Below the pieces are notes generated by a model. That model had not been told where the DNA came from. It was given only the letters and a program-made list of their open reading frames with translations, and ran no database searches. From positions 1-64,000 of the forward strand of contig RXON01001529.1 of NCBI GenBank assembly GCA_009667805.1: DNA of 64,000 bases, given 5' to 3'. The DNA comes from Leptobrachium leishanense (Eukaryota > Chordata > Amphibia > Anura > Megophryidae). A program made the translations under genes and the position numbers. The first letter of the stretch is position 1, and each line of letters begins with the position of its first letter. Positions 13,779 to 23,484 of the stretch are shown here, in pieces.

Positions 13779-14125
13779 TTAAGTTAAAAAATTAAACAGA
13801 TCAAAATCCACATTAAGACCCAAAGGAGTAAAAGTTCTCAGATCATATGCTGTCCACATCTCCTCCTGTCCCATTTTTTGGATGTTATTACCTCCTCTCC
13901 AATATTTGCCTACTCTTTTAATGCCCAAAAACTTTAACCCCCTTGGGTCCGAATTATGGAACTTAAAAATATGTGCAGAAACAAAATGTTGCATATACCC
14001 ATTTCTAATATTACGAATGTGTTCGTCTATACGTTTATGTAAAGGTCTTGCCGTGCGTCCTACATACTGTAATCCGCACGGACATTCCAACAAATAAATA
14101 ATATTATTGGTTTTGCATGTTATTA
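13779..14125 (-). pseudogene. PLE-A GIY-YIG endonuclease domain (broken)
   Basis: NNIIYLLECPCGLQYVGRT carries the GIY-YIG-like core (IYLLEC...QYVG), followed by LHKRIDEHIRNIRNG, KFHNSDPRGLKFLGIKRV and RGGNNIQKMGQEEMW, ending PLGLNVDFDLFNF. This is the C-terminal nuclease domain of a Penelope-like retroelement polyprotein. It is separated by a frameshift near 14125 from the upstream linker (14123-14353), which contains the Cys cluster YCKNCQSCKN. Confidence 0.85.
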
Positions 14126-14353
14126 GACTATATTGATGATATATTCGACATTAGTTATATTAGATTTATAGTTCTTAATGAAATTTCTATTTGTTGGGAT
14201 GTTGGAATTCTTGCAAGATTGACAGTTTTTACAATAAAAGAAACCCTTTTCTTGTTGTAACCATCCTGTTTTCTTATTATCTTTTATATAGCTTCGTACC
14301 AAGGTTTGTTTTAAACTGGGGGGCACCTCTAAAGGTAATAGTGGGTCTGTCAC
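14123..14353 (-). pseudogene. PLE-A RT-to-endonuclease linker with Cys cluster
   Basis: Reads LLPLEVPPSLKQTLVRSYI, then a CxxCxxC-type cluster (YCKNCQSCKN) and IKNYKSNITNVEYIINI. Penelope-like proteins have such a Cys-containing linker between the RT thumb and the GIY-YIG domain. Stops and frame changes on both sides show that the copy is inactive. Confidence 0.75.
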
Positions 14354-14390
14354 TCAAAACACCCCTCAAATCGTCATCTTCCCTCAAAAA

Positions 14391-14870
14391 CTACCAAACT
14401 TTATTGATGGTCTTCTTAATATCCATATGCGAGCTATCAAAATCAAAAATCATCCTTGTTACAGGGTTCTCCCTTTTTTTAGAGTTTGTTTTTGTTAAAA
14501 GGGTAGATCTATCAATCTTCTCCACATCCTGGAGGGCTTCCTCTAGAATTGTATTCGGATATTCTTTTTCTTTAAAAACGGTTAGAAGTTTCACAGATTC
14601 TTTCAAAAAATGCTCATTGTCAGTGCAATTTCTCTTAAGACGCATCAATTGTCCCTTAGGAATATTATTAAGCCAAGGGGAAAAATGTCCAGTAGAAAAA
14701 TGGATATAACTATTAATATCTACGGGCTTAAAAAAGGTACGTGTTTTAATAATAGCATTCTCTATATAGATGTGTAAATCTAAAAAAAACACCTCCTGCT
14801 TAGTATAACTAAAATCCAAATGGATGTTAGCATCATCATCATGGGTATATGCAACATTTTGTTTCTGCAC
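14391..14870 (-). pseudogene. PLE-A reverse transcriptase C-terminal (thumb) fragment
   Basis: Contains FLDLHIYIENAIIKTRTFFK, KPVDINSYIHFSTGHFSPWL, GQLMRLKRNCTDNEHFLKES and EYPNTILEEALQDVEK. These are the region after the catalytic YxDD block in Penelope-like RTs. The palm with its catalytic aspartates is missing because the copy is cut at about 14870, where the opposite-orientation copy begins. A frameshift separates it from the linker. Confidence 0.85.
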
Positions 14871-14877
14871 ATTTTTT

Positions 14878-15893
14878 TAAGTTCCATAATTCGGACCCAA
14901 GGGGGTTAAAGTTTTTGGGCATTAAAAGAGTAGGCAAATATTGAAGAGGAGGTAATAACATCCAAAAAATGGGACAGGAGGAGATGAGGACAGCATATGA
15001 TCTGAGAACTTTCACTCCTTTGGGTCTTAATGTGGATTTTGATCTGTTTAATTTTTTTACTGAAATTTTAATATAGGTTCCTATGGCTCTGTTTTTAGAC
15101 CATGCTCTTAATAGGCAATTGTGATTTTAATATCTTTTCATGTGTTACAAGCTTTTATAATGTTAATTGTTATTGTAATAGCAGCATTATGTTGTAATGT
15201 TTATTGTGATACATCCCTGTGGTTGAGGTGGTATTGTGTGCTTTTTTATAATCATGTTGAAGTAATTTAAGAGCTTCCACATGGAGCGGTTTAAGGAGAT
15301 CTTAACAAAATGTAAAGAGGTGTGCCAAATTGGGACACTATAAAGATAGGACGATGATACAGTGACGTATGCTCTGATGAAGTCCCGAGGGCGGGACGAA
15401 ACGCATCAGCACTACGTCACTTTACTACCGCGGATCCACCCCTTTTGAGTGACCATCTCGGTAGCAGCCCGGGAGCTCCGGATGGTTGTCTAAGGCTATA
15501 TGGGACGCGGTTTTTTATCTGGCAGTGGGTGAGACCAATTTTAAAGCCCACCACCTTATTCTGTACGTATATGTATATTGTCAGCAGGATATATAAATCT
15601 AATAAAGGGTATAACACTATTGAATTTTTCTCTTTGTTTGAGATATATACTCTTGGAGACGAATTGCTAAAGAAGGGGTCTTCGTCTAAAAAGGATTGGA
15701 GAAATACGAAAAATTTTCTTCCTTTTTCCTCAGCAAGGATTGGAAGCTAATTGAACGGGCTCCTTTGTAACAAAGACAATAGAGGAATATATGCTTTTTT
15801 CCTTCCTCCTTGTTGTGTACAAAGATTGTGGTAATACAGACATTTTATAAGACATTTATATGTTTTTTAGCGCAACACCACCATTTTTGTTTT
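14878..15893 (+). mobile_element. PLE-A partial copy: GIY-YIG C-terminus, 3' UTR and pseudo-LTR
   Basis: Plus-strand mirror of 12961-14000. It starts within the GIY-YIG C-terminus (FHNSDPRGLKFLGIKRVG-type sequence at 14880-14940) and continues through the 3' UTR, the hammerhead segment and the pseudo-LTR end (agcgcaacaccacc). It is followed directly by the 5' part of another Penelope-like ORF. This is the expected partial-tandem layout, in which an upstream truncated copy supplies the pseudo-LTR to the next copy. ORFs at 15445-15750 and their reverse are not coding. Confidence 0.82.
15361..15421 (+). ncRNA. Hammerhead ribozyme motif in PLE-A plus-strand copy
   Basis: Same architecture as the minus-strand motif at 13421-13483: stem I AGTGACGTATGCT, CTGATGA, stem II GTCCC/GGGAC, GAAA, then CGCA instead of CGCG, TC, and the stem I return AGCACTACGTCAC. 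The G-to-A change weakens the palindromic stem III, so this copy may be less active than its mirror. Confidence 0.68.
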
Positions 15894-16034
15894 TTATGCC
15901 ATACCTTTTCTGAATTAAGTGGATATCAGGGTGGTGTTTGCTGCTCTTTGGTTTTGGGTGTTTCCCCAGTATTAACCCTATTTGCTTGTTAACTCCATAT
16001 CCACTTATACTGAGTTAACACCTTGGTTGCCAGT
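15894..16034 (+). other. 5' UTR-like spacer of the Penelope-like ORF
   Basis: Sequence between the PLE-A pseudo-LTR end and the first ATG of the next ORF. It includes a run to cagtattaaccctatttgct and a small inverted pair around tccatatccacttatactga. I see no separate gene. Confidence 0.4.
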
Positions 16035-18399
16035 ATGGCGATCCTTGAATATAGAGATAAACATGGTGAATTTAATTATAACCAAATGTTTAATGATGAG
16101 GTTGAGGTTACTACAGTACAAACTAGTGAAGACTCTTTGGAAGATGAGTTTAAGAATCTCCAAAATCTTATGAAAAAGGAAATGCGTTTAAAATGGGATA
16201 TAGCAACCTTTGAAAGATATTTGCATGAAAAGATCACTCCAAGGGGATTAAGATTTTTTAAAAACGCAACATTTGATAGAGATGTACCAGAATTCATGAT
16301 GATTTGGAATGAGGCTTTAGAGAGCTTTTCAATTCACATGATGGGTATTATAATTACCAGAAAAAAAGGAGAATCTGTCTAGAATTAATAGAGAGATTGG
16401 TAAAATACAAGACAAATTATCTCCATTTTTTGAACTTCTGGATTTTAAGACGCTTTCTATACAAACGGAAGCCTTTTTGAATAAGGAAGAAAATGATACA
16501 AAACAAATCAAAATTACAAAATATAAACGTGATAATCTGGATTATCAAAATAATCAAGTAAGGACTTTTAATAGTCTACAAAGCAAGAGACCAAATGAAC
16601 AGCCGCTAGTACAAACTGTAAGGAACCCCTATAGAGAGGGAGGAAACTTAGGACGGAGAAAAAGTCAGTCCACATATGGGTTCAATAATGCACATTATGC
16701 AGGCGAGCCACATGTGAATTTTAAAAAGAATAATTTTAGCCACATTCCGAAAAGAATTCGGGATGAGAATAAAAAGATTCTGTATGACAATAAAACAAGA
16801 AATGAACAATGAATATATCCAAAAAAAGTTCAAAGACAGAAGCAGCAATATAATCAATATGTTTCTGGGGTAAATGCCATTCCTTTGAAAAATCGATTTA
16901 AACCTTTAGACAATATGGAAGTCTTTTTTGAACAAAATCAAGAAGAAAACAGGGATTGGTTGACTGCCCCAAGAAAGAGAATGGGGGATTTTTTATCGGC
17001 AGGCTCGACGTGGAAGAGACGAAGAGAGACTGATTTAGACTCGGAAATATCAGAGGATGTCGAGCTGGACAGAAAAAGGGAAAAGAGGAAAACGAAAAGA
17101 CCATTGAGATACCAACAGCAATAGAACAAGGTCCATCCGATAATACCAGGATTTGACAGAAGTTTCTTTATGCAGATTTGTGGTATGTCAATGGGTACTA
17201 ATGTAGCTCCAACGTATGCCAACATCTATATGGCCCAGTTTGAGGAGGATGCCGTCTATACCAATCAGTTGTATAATAATTACGTGAAGTGTTGGTTTCA
17301 TTATATTGACGACATCTTCCTCATATGGGAGGGACCCCATGATCGTCTTCAAGCATTTATATCATTCTTAAATGGAGTGTCCCCTAATATAGTTTTCACC
17401 ATGGTCTCGAGTACTGAAACTATTAGTTTTTTGGATACCATGGTCACTAAACAGGGCGACCGGTTTGTGACAGATCTATTTAAAAAAACAACTGATAGAA
17501 ATGCCCTTTTGAGGTTTGATAGTGCACATCCAGACACCTTAATACGGTCACTTCCACGCAGTCAGTTTCTTAGAGTAAAAAGAATTGTGAATGACTCAGG
17601 ATTGTGTGAGACAAGGTTAGGAGAAATGGTGACTAGATTCAGCGAGAGAGGCTATCCTTCTAAACTTCTTCAAAAAGAGCTTACTTTTGTGAGAGATAAG
17701 TCAACTACGTCAGCCCATCGCAAAAATCAACATAATAGATTGGCATTTGTCTCGAAATTTGGGACACATTACAGAGCTTTGAGACAAATACTGTGTAAAA
17801 ACTGGCATATTCTGAGAGATATGTATCCTACTGTCCCGGAATTCAGCTTGCCTCCTTTGATGTCCTACAAGAGAGGTCGGTCCCTGAGAGAGACATTGGT
17901 GCACGCTGAATTCCGTGACAGTTGTATCGCTACACCATTTTTTGGCAAGCCCAGACAGGGGACGTTCCCTTGTTTTAATTGCTCCTGCTGCAATGCTGTA
18001 ATCAAGGGGGATTCATTTGTTCATCCACACTCAGGTCAAAAGTTTAAAGTAAGACAGATTTTCACATGTAATTCTCAATATGTGGTGTACCTTATTAAAT
18101 GCCCCTGTGGTTGGGCATATGTGGGAGAGACCATACAAAAAATCAAACACAGGATTACTAAGCATAAGTCAGATATTCACTTAAAAAGAATTGAATTACC
18201 TATACCAAATCATTTTGTCACATTAGGTCATGATATTTCACAACTGAGGTTTCAGGTAATTGACACAGTCAATAAATCAATTCGAGGGGGTGATAGAGAG
18301 TTAGCATTAAAAAAGAAAGAATTATACTGGATACACCGTTTGAATACTATAGAACCAAGTGGTTTAAATAGAGATGTTGACCTCTCCCCATTTCTATAG
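16035..18399 (+). pseudogene. Penelope-like retroelement polyprotein, RT core partly deleted
   Basis: N-terminal region from ATG 16035 (MAILEYRDKHGEF, LMKKEMRLKWDIATFERYLH), broken by a frameshift at the poly-A run near 16361. From about 16378 a single frame runs to the stop at 18399, interrupted only by in-frame stops at 16810-16812 and 17122-17124. Near 17153 the basic N-terminal region joins FDRSFFMQICGMSMGTNVAP, so the front half of the RT is deleted. Kept after the join are YIDDIFLIW (catalytic Asp pair), the RT thumb, a Cys cluster (FPCFNCSCCNA), and the GIY-YIG domain (YLIKCPCGWAYVGETIQKI, ELYWIHRLNTIEPSGLNRDV). Its GIY-YIG differs clearly from PLE-A, so this is another family or a chimera. 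It cannot transpose on its own. Confidence 0.88.
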
Positions 18400-18912
18400 T
18401 GGAAGAGTTGGATATTTAGAAGCAGCCATATCCCTTTCATCATAGACAGTTTGTATACCCAAAAAAATATAATTACAAAACAATATATAATGGTAATGTA
18501 TAAATATTGAAGTTAATATAATTATTATTGTAGGATTACTTAATTTTTTGGTGATTGTTTTTATACATTTGTTTTGTTTTATTTATATTCACTTTTGTGC
18601 ATCATGTTAAACAATTGTGGTGAGATCACTTAAGCTGTATGCTGTTGAACCTTGGTAATACACCTTTAAGGTATAATTGACTTGCAGCTGCATTATGTTA
18701 TTTCACCTATATGTGTATGGTGTACTGGTTATTTTAGACTTGACAAAGACCCGTAAGGGTCGAAACGTCTGGTGTTTTTTCATTGTGGAATAAATCTTTT
18801 TAATAACACCACTGCCAGGAGTCGGCTACTATATATTTCTTGATGATTATCTGGATTGGGGAGTCTTCCATGCCGAATGGTGGACCCTTGTGAGTGCAGC
18901 ATATTCTCTGTA
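18400..18912 (+). mobile_element. 3' UTR and pseudo-LTR of the second Penelope-like copy
   Basis: AT-rich 3' UTR. At 18739-18770 it holds cttgacaaagacccgtaagg followed by gtcgaaacgtc: a GACCC/GGGTC stem then GAAAC. That is the layout of a hammerhead, but its first core (CTGATGA) is degenerate, so it is read as a relic. An AATAAA lies at about 18790 (gtggaataaatctttt). The end of the element is uncertain, between about 18810 and 18912. Confidence 0.6.
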
Positions 18913-19161
18913 TTGGAAAACTAAAACTAAACACAAACAGTGCAGAAACGTAAAAACAGCAGTGGGCATTTTCTGTCTGACGATGGCAAAATCGCCCGGT
19001 CACAATGGGGTAAATAAATTGACAGTTTAGTGAATAGAAGAACTGCCATGAAATCCACTGTACGGTCCTTCATGAATAACCCCTTGAATGTAGAATCTGT
19101 ACAATGTGGTATGTATAGTCAATACACATTAAACCCAGCGCGCACATTTGTTATTTGATCA

Positions 19162-19184
19162 TTTATTTCTGGTTCTTATTTATT
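19162..19184 (-). promoter_or_regulatory. Candidate polyadenylation signals of the V2R gene
   Basis: Two AATAAA hexamers on the minus strand (complement at 19179-19184 and 19162-19167), about 45-67 bp past the V2R stop codon. The spacing is plausible for a short 3' UTR; usage is unproven. Confidence 0.45.
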
Positions 19185-19228
19185 TCTGAATTTAACACAA
19201 ATTAGGTAATTATTTCTGATAGTAAGAA

Positions 19229-20130
19229 TCAAAACTTTTCCAAAATATGTCTTTTTGTGTTCGTATCTGGTTCTCTCAGTAAAATGTAGCATTTTGGGAA
19301 AAATATACAAGATAATAACCCAGCGCTTGAGGTCAATATGGCAAAAATCTCTACAGACACCATGTCCTTCCCTTTGGTGCTCAGGTAGGCCGGGATCATG
19401 GCGATCCAGACACTGCAGAACACCAGCATGCTGAAGGTGATGTACTTGGCCTCATTAAAACTGTCCGGTAATGTCCTCACCATGAAAGCCAGGAGAAAAC
19501 TCCCAGCGGCCAGAATCCCCATGTAACCCAGTACAGAATAAAAGGCAATGACTGAGCCTTCATTACACTGGATGATGATGACCCCTGGATATGTCTGCAT
19601 GTTAGTTTCGTGGAAAGGAGGAGAAACGGACAACCAGACAAGGTTAATCAGGATTTGGATAGAGGACACTATTGTGACAATATAATAAGAAATGTTGGTT
19701 CCCACCCATTTCCTCCAGAAGCTTCCTGGTTTGGTGGCTTTAAATGCGATGCAAACAGTGACAGTTTTGGCCAAAACAGAAGACAAAGCTACAGAGAAAA
19801 TAATTCCAAACACAGCCTGACGCAGCATACAGGTTATATCCACAGGACGGCCGAGGAACAGGAACACACAGAGGAAGCTCAGCATAATGGACACCAGGAG
19901 GAGGAAGCTCAGGTTCCGGTTATTAGCTCGGACAATTGGGGTGCTTCGGAATAAAATAAAGATTGCCAACATTAGAATAGTAATAAATGAAAATATTATG
20001 GAGATTATAGAAAAAACGACAGTCAATGTGTCCTTTTCAAACGACAGAAAGTCGTACATTTTGGGAATACACGTTACTCTCCTCCTGTCCGGCCATTCAG
20101 TCTCAGGACACATCATGCAGCTGTCACTGT
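19229..20130 (-). CDS. V2R exon 6: last Cys residues, seven-transmembrane domain and C-terminus
   Basis: The acceptor tttgttgcag precedes ACAGTGACAGC at 20130. The exon (902 bp) completes a codon with exon 5 and runs to TGA at 19229-19231. It starts DSDSCMMCPETEWPDRRRV and supplies the last three Cys of the nine-cysteine domain. Then come seven hydrophobic segments, from LTVVFSIISIIFSFITILML to EIFAILTSSAGLLSCIFF. Family C/V2R signatures include NEAKYITFSMLVFCSVWIAM, IPAYLSTKGKDM and a terminal FPKCYILL. V2Rs are plasma-membrane G-protein-coupled receptors of vomeronasal neurons; the ligand is unknown here. No stop or frameshift is seen. An AUG-started reading upstream of the acceptor is intron and not part of the exon. 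Confidence 0.93.
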
Positions 20131-20514
20131 CTGCAACAAAAGACACAAACATGAATATTGTGTTGGATAAGCTCAGGTCATTAACCGCTTTGGTATGGAT
20201 GACGTCTGGGAGATGTCCAGTGTTATCACTCTGTGCGTAAGATGTGCCCCAGACATCATTGGGACTGATCAGGCCAATGTCCCAATGCAATCTGACTTGC
20301 TGAAAGTCACACCTTCCCACGGGACAGAACTCGGTGCAATGACATCAACGCGTTTAATGCTCAGCTGTATTGTAGGCATCTGGTACCTTCCTCAGAACCC
20401 TTTTTGGTACACTCTCCTTTGTTTGCAGATATTTTTATATCTTGGAAGGTCCGCCCAGAATATCCAAATATTTTAGATATTTTTTAGGTTTCCTGGAAGC
20501 TATGACGCTCCTTA

Positions 20515-20940
20515 GGCTAAGGTCAGACTATCGCAGTATTAACGTGTGTTTAGTCGCACTTAATCACGGCCGCACTAGCAGCAAATGACACGCAATGACG
20601 GCCAATATACGAAGTACGGCTGCACGAAAGTCCGGCCGTGCAACGCAAGTGGAAAATGAATGCATTTTTTTGAGAACGCTGAACCGCTAGTACTGACGTA
20701 CAGAGTGCGCTGCGTCCGCATAGCGGCGTGTGTGCGTGATTAGGAGACGTCAGACTCTGCTAATGTCCGGCCAACATAACGTCCAGACGCAAAAAGTGTT
20801 TAATTGATGATCCGTACAAATCACGCACGAAAATGCGCATCGTATGATCGCTGGCGTATTCCGTGAAAAAATACGTCCATTCGTTTGAACGCACTTTTTC
20901 ACGGACAACACGAAAAATGCGTTAGAAAGACTAAGGCTAG
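20515..20940 (+). mobile_element. Harbinger-type MITE with abnormal 3' end
   Basis: Starts ggctaaggtcagac after TTA and shares the interior (tccggccaacataacgtcca, cgctagtactgacgta) with the other MITEs here. The expected end, gttagtctgaccctagcc, is replaced by its exact reverse complement, ggctagggtcagactaac (20935-20952), after a TAA. Either the 3' terminal repeat is inverted or a second element was trapped as an 18-bp stub. Confidence 0.75.
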
Positions 20941-21509
20941 GGTCAGACTAACTTCACCTCCTGATCCTTGAAATTTTCTTACAGCTGACTATCAGACATC
21001 TGACTTTGATGTGATTGGAACAAGTCGGGCAAGATGGCATAAAGAACATGAGAAACGCTGAAGGTAGCGGTCGATGGTGGATATCTTCATGAAAGGCTTT
21101 AACCTCTTAACACCAGGCGGGTGGCACACGACGGGAGGGGGTTAACGCCAGTGGGCCTTACTAATATGACTTGCTGCAAGGTGCTGCGGCACGCCTCTCT
21201 TTAAGGCTGCCAAAATAGCTGACACGCGACACACATCTTTGGCTGCAGGAGAATGGCCTGAGTTCAGGCCATCTGACAGAAGCCATCGGCGTGCTGCGCA
21301 CCTCATGCGGGGAAGGACCGAGGAGGCCCATAGAAGTCAACAGGGCGTACTAGTATGCCCCGTGTCAAAGCCCACCCACTGCAGGGTATACCTTGAGAGG
21401 GTTAAATGAATTGCCTGACTCTCAGGTCTGGCCCATCTATTGGGGCATATGGGGCTATGGCTCCAGGCAGCACTTTGCCAGGAGCAGCATTTTGGGCCTC
21501 AAATAGGCA

Positions 21510-21880
21510 CACCACACATTACTGTGAGATTTATTGCTGTGGAACTCTGTGAAACGCTCATACATACTGCACATTACTGTGAGTTTTAGTGCTGTGGATT
21601 CTGTGATACACTCATACACTCCCGCATATTACTAGAAGTTTTATTGCTGTGGAGCTCTATGATACACTCATACACACCACACATTACTGTGGGTTTTATT
21701 GCGGTGGCACTCTATGATACACTCATACTCACCGCACATTATTGTGGGTTTTATTGGTGTGACATTCTGTGATACGCTCATACACAGTGCACATTACTGT
21801 GGTTTTATTGGTGTGGCGCTCTGTGATACGCTCATTCACAGTGCACATTACTATGAGTTTTATTGGTGCTGAGCTCTGTG
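21510..21880 (+). repeat. Diverged tandem repeat, about 63-bp unit
   Basis: Five to six copies of a unit with gtgatacgctcatacacagt, gcacattactgtg and gttttattg(g/c)tgtgg. Copy number differs in the inverted duplicate at 47.7 kb, where only one unit is left next to a different minisatellite. Confidence 0.8.
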
Positions 21881-22535
21881 TTGCGCATGGGTGTGTTTTG
21901 GTATTGGTGGGGGCACATTTAATTCTTGGACCCAGGCTGTACAATTTCTTGGGCTGATCCTGATCAAAGCATTAATGATAATTATATAAACATTTTGTTG
22001 ACATTCTTTCTTACCCGTTACATTTGACACCTCTCCCTCTGAACACTCCACACAGTCATAGCAGCAGGTGTGATATCCCCCATTAGGGGCTTTTCTGTGT
22101 CCTGGGGTACAATAATCATTACATCGAGCACGTGGGACCTGGAGAAAATAATGTTTCATGAGTTAATGATGCTCTGTATTATCAGAAGATGACAGATATT
22201 ATTGACATTTAAAGGAACAGGCTTCTAAAAATAGACGCCCCCCTATTTGCCAATAAATAATTAGACAGGTGCTGCTGAAATTATTTTATTTTTTTAATGT
22301 AGGTGCCTTTACTCACCTTTTCTCCTTCGTTGAACGCAGCTCTTCCTCTTCAGCTCAGGAGCTTATTAATCCCCTGCAGCTTCACTCCACAATTTGTGGA
22401 ACCATGTAAACTGTATAGTGTAGGATCCATAAATTGTGCATTGCTCGGGACATTTTACACCATCACATGCCCCTTTAATAGCTGCTTCTTTCACTGGCTT
22501 CTGTCATCACCTCCTCTCATGCCCAAGTTCAAACA
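21745..22535 (-). repeat. Left arm of a 25-kb-spaced inverted duplication containing V2R exon 5
   Basis: This segment reappears in reverse orientation at 46595-47725, with clear identity through the exon, both introns' edges, and the stretch with cccaagttc/gaacttggg at the outer end. The right copy has one extra 425-bp Harbinger MITE. Confidence 0.88.
22015..22138 (-). CDS. V2R exon 5: nine-cysteine (NCD3G) domain
   Basis: Exactly 124 bp, the usual length of this exon in V2R/CaSR-type genes. It has an acceptor attttctccag and donor gtaagaaag on the minus strand. Translation VPRARCNDYCTPGHRKA, NGGYHTCCYDCVECSEGEV, SNVTG gives six of the nine cysteines that link the ligand-binding lobe to the membrane domain. 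It ends one base into a codon that exon 6 completes as Asp. It is open and matches exon 4 (phase 0) on its 5' side. An inverted, broken duplicate lies at 47419-47546. Confidence 0.93.
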
Positions 22536-22539
22536 TAGA

Positions 22540-23010
22540 GATGTGAACCGATTTTATTTTGGTTCGTTTGGATTTTGTAACTTTGTTTCAGCTTGTTTCA
22601 TGTCAGCTCGTTTTTCGTATCTACTTTTTTCCTGTGATTTCGACCATTTTAGTGTTATCGGATCGGCTCATTTTTCGTATCGACTTTTTTCGCGATATCG
22701 GAAATTTTCATGTTTTTCGGAATGTCTGTTCTCCTCGTTTCAAAGCGTCTATTACTTTTGACTGAAACTAATGGTTTTTCGGATCCGATATTTCTGTCAA
22801 TACGGTAATTCTGTCGATTCTATAGATTTTTTTATTAAATAAAGTTCCTTTTTTTCTTATGAATATGCATTGCACAACTTTATTTAATCATATTAAAATG
22901 GTATGAAATGAACAAAAATGAAATAAACAATTTAAAAAACGCAAAACTGACCCAAATGGTCAGACTTTAAAAATAAAAACCAAACAAAAGGTTTTAAAAT
23001 GAAAAAAGTC
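22540..23010 (+). repeat. TTCG-rich non-coding element related to the hAT MITE at 38736
   Basis: Rich in ttttcgtatc and ttcgg, with tgtctgttctcctcgtttca shared almost verbatim with the element at 38736-39165. Then comes an AT-rich stretch with AATAAA at about 22839. The ends are not clear, so the element is probably truncated. ORFs here are not coding. Confidence 0.5.
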
Positions 23011-23016
23011 CATTAA

Positions 23017-23411
23017 GGCTAGGGTCAGACTAACGCATTTTTCACGTTGTCCGTGAAAAAGTGCGTTCGAACGAATGGATGCATTTTTTCACGGAATACG
23101 CGATAGCAGTCATACGATGCGCATTTTCGTCCGTGATTTTGTACGGATCATCAATAAAACACTTTTTGTGTCTGGACGTTATGTTAGCCGGACATTAGCA
23201 GCGTCTGACGTCTCCCAATCACGCACACACGCCGCTAGCGGACGCAGCGCACTCTGTACGTCAGTACTAGCGGTATCATGTTCTAGAAAAAATGCGTTTG
23301 TTTGGCACGAACTGGGTATGTTACCCGGCATTGGACATCATTTGCTGCTAGCACGGCCGTGATTTTGTGCGGTTAAACGCACGTTAAAAATGCTTTCGTC
23401 TGACCTTAGCC
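23017..23411 (+). mobile_element. PIF/Harbinger MITE
   Basis: 395 bp. It starts ggctagggtcagactaacgc and ends tctgaccttagcc, flanked by TAA on both sides, the 3-bp target duplication of Harbinger elements. The interior resembles the ends of the autonomous element at 35127-39766, which is the likely transposase source. Confidence 0.88.
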
Positions 23412-23484
23412 TAAAATTATCTGAAACGAAAAAAAAAAAAAAGAAAAAATAAATTGATTAAAAACGAAGAAAAAGAAAAAAAGG

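Larger units (their letters stand above)
12961..14870 (-). mobile_element. Penelope-like element, inverted 5'-truncated copy (PLE-A left)
   Basis: On the minus strand this reads RT thumb, linker with Cys motifs, GIY-YIG endonuclease, 3' UTR and a pseudo-LTR ending at cgcaacaccacc. About 1 kb of it (GIY-YIG C-terminus to 3' end) is repeated in the opposite orientation at 14878-15893. The two copies abut at about 14871-14878, giving a large near-palindrome. Inverted and partial tandem copies of this sort are usual for Penelope-like elements. Confidence 0.88.
20131..22014 (-). other. V2R intron 5
   Basis: 1.9-kb intron between the 124-bp exon 5 and exon 6, bounded by gtaag and ttgcag on the minus strand. 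It holds a Harbinger MITE (20515-20940) and a 63-bp tandem repeat (21510-21880). In 20960-21500 I see only unique-looking sequence. Confidence 0.8.

Noticed and set aside
19610..20476. Plus-strand ORFs opposite V2R exon 6
   Set aside because: They are antisense shadows of the conserved seven-transmembrane exon.
22303..22765. 152-codon plus-strand ORF
   Set aside because: It crosses the border of the inverted duplication and runs into TTCG-rich hAT-like repeat; composition-driven.
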